Positions 5,151 to 5,750 of a stretch of DNA of 5,750 nucleotides are shown here, in pieces; position 1 is the first letter of the stretch, and each line of letters begins with the position of its first letter. Origin of the DNA: Chloroflexota bacterium (GTDB taxonomy: Bacteria; Chloroflexota; Dehalococcoidia; Dehalococcoidales; RBG-16-60-22). The position numbers and the translations under genes are program-made. The notes beneath the pieces are model-generated. The model ran no database searches, had not been told where the DNA came from, and saw nothing but the letters and a program-made list of their open reading frames with translations. Location of the stretch: positions 1-5,750 of the forward strand of contig JANYKH010000142.1 of assembly GCA_025358235.1 (NCBI GenBank). The letters are read 5' to 3'.

Positions 5151-5750
5151 TCACCGCTCCTCGCTCGCTGCGCCCATGGTGGAAGGCACGTTGACCTCTC
5201 GCACCGGTCTATCTACGTCGCTCGGTCGCGTCGGCGCCTCAAGTCCATCGGTCAGCAGAAAGCCTTGGAGGCCAATCGCATTCGCCCGCAGAATTCCCAG
5301 ATTCTGGATGTACTCGCTTTCGGCCTTGAACAAGGTGTGCTGGGAAAGCAAGACCTGGGGATAGGAAGCCTGCATCAGGCCGTAGCGCTTGTAGAGCAAT
5401 TCGTACGCCCGCTGTGCCCGAGGCAGGATTTCCGTGCGATAACGGTCCGCCATGATCTTGGCGGTGCGGTAGTTCTCGACAAACGATGCCGAGCGCTCGC
5501 GCAGCACCAAATCGATGCGCTTGACTTCCGCTTGCGCGCGCTCCAAATCCGCTTGCGCCGCCTGAATGTTGCCCTGATTGCGATCAAACAGCTTCAGTCG
5601 CAGGCCGACCTCGGCAAAACCCTGCAGACCAACAGGACGTCCGGTCGTCTCCTGTTGCTCCAGGTTCTGTTCCAGTCCTCCGCGGAGAACGAGATCAGGC
5701 ACCCGCTCCCTGCGGGCTCGAGCCAAGGCAACCTCGGCGCGGGTAACCCC
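5151..5750 (-). CDS. Outer membrane efflux protein (TolC/CusC family), C-terminal part
   Basis: Outer membrane channel of a tripartite efflux pump, here only its last 199 residues. The frame stays open to the right edge, and codons before the TTG at 5726 read GVTRAEVALARARRERVPDL, typical family sequence, so that TTG is not the start. After RRERVPDL comes a strand region, then FAEVGLRLKLFDRNQGNIQAAQADLERA, the hallmark 'lead-in plus LFDRNQG' segment where the beta barrel passes into the periplasmic helices. Long helices follow (VENYRTAKIMADRYRTEILPRAQRAYELLYKRYGLMQASYPQVLLSQHTLF, given here as one continuous region ending near 5320), then the closing helix ending in LLTDGLE. It most resembles heavy-metal (CusC/CzcC) exporters. 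The gene is followed by the cytochrome fragment with overlap, implying an operon. An outer membrane is implied for the source organism. Confidence 0.88.
   Translation of the reverse strand, partial: GVTRAEVALARARRERVPDLVLRGGLEQNLEQQETTGRPVGLQGFAEVGLRLKLFDRNQGNIQAAQADLERAQAEVKRIDLVLRERSASFVENYRTAKIMADRYRTEILPRAQRAYELLYKRYGLMQASYPQVLLSQHTLFKAESEYIQNLGILRANAIGLQGFLLTDGLEAPTRPSDVDRPVREVNVPSTMGAASEER

Noticed and set aside
1..5750. Search for tRNA, rRNA, CRISPR repeats, transposase genes, toxin-antitoxin or phage genes
   Set aside because: Nothing in either strand supports any of these by eye. The macrodomain alone, without a partner transferase, is not enough to call a toxin-antitoxin or defence system.

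Overview
The window reads as two unrelated pieces of bacterial genome joined inside one open reading frame near position 4910. The left piece (about 1-4910) is a compact set of housekeeping and DNA-maintenance genes at moderate GC. The gene styles (a PolX with an intact PHP domain, a carboxyl-terminal protease, a valyl-tRNA synthetase tail of the kind seen in Chloroflexota) fit a Dehalococcoidia-like Chloroflexota or a related environmental bacterium. That assignment is inference, at moderate to low confidence. The right piece (about 4910-5750) looks like a metal-efflux operon of a Gram-negative bacterium with an outer membrane.

Layout: a carboxyl-terminal processing protease of family S41 (its start lies off the left edge) is followed almost directly by a YmdB-like macrodomain protein. 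After a 77-base gap with a possible promoter comes family X DNA polymerase PolX, with complete polymerase and PHP active sites. Its stop codon overlaps the start of a 244-residue protein of unknown function (ATGA). These four genes are on the + strand. The unknown gene ends tail-to-tail, with an 11-base overlap, against a universal stress protein gene on the - strand. That gene lies one base downstream of the 3' end of a valS-like reading frame, which contains its ribosome binding site.

The frame upstream of uspA is a chimera. Its last 100 or so codons are the C-terminal coiled-coil arm of valyl-tRNA synthetase. Its first 79 or so codons are the membrane anchor and lead-in of a c-type cytochrome, cut off just before the CxxCH haem motif would be expected. 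Upstream of it, with a GTGA overlap, is the C-terminal part of a TolC/CusC-type outer membrane efflux protein that runs off the right edge. The simplest explanations are a chimeric assembly of a metagenome contig or an illegitimate recombination event, and the former seems more likely. I see no convincing sign of a novel defence or mobile system. The points most worth checking are the chimeric junction, the unknown 244-residue protein coupled to PolX, and an unusual residue in the protease active site.

There is no gene-free stretch over 300 bases, and I found no tRNA, rRNA, CRISPR array or insertion sequence.
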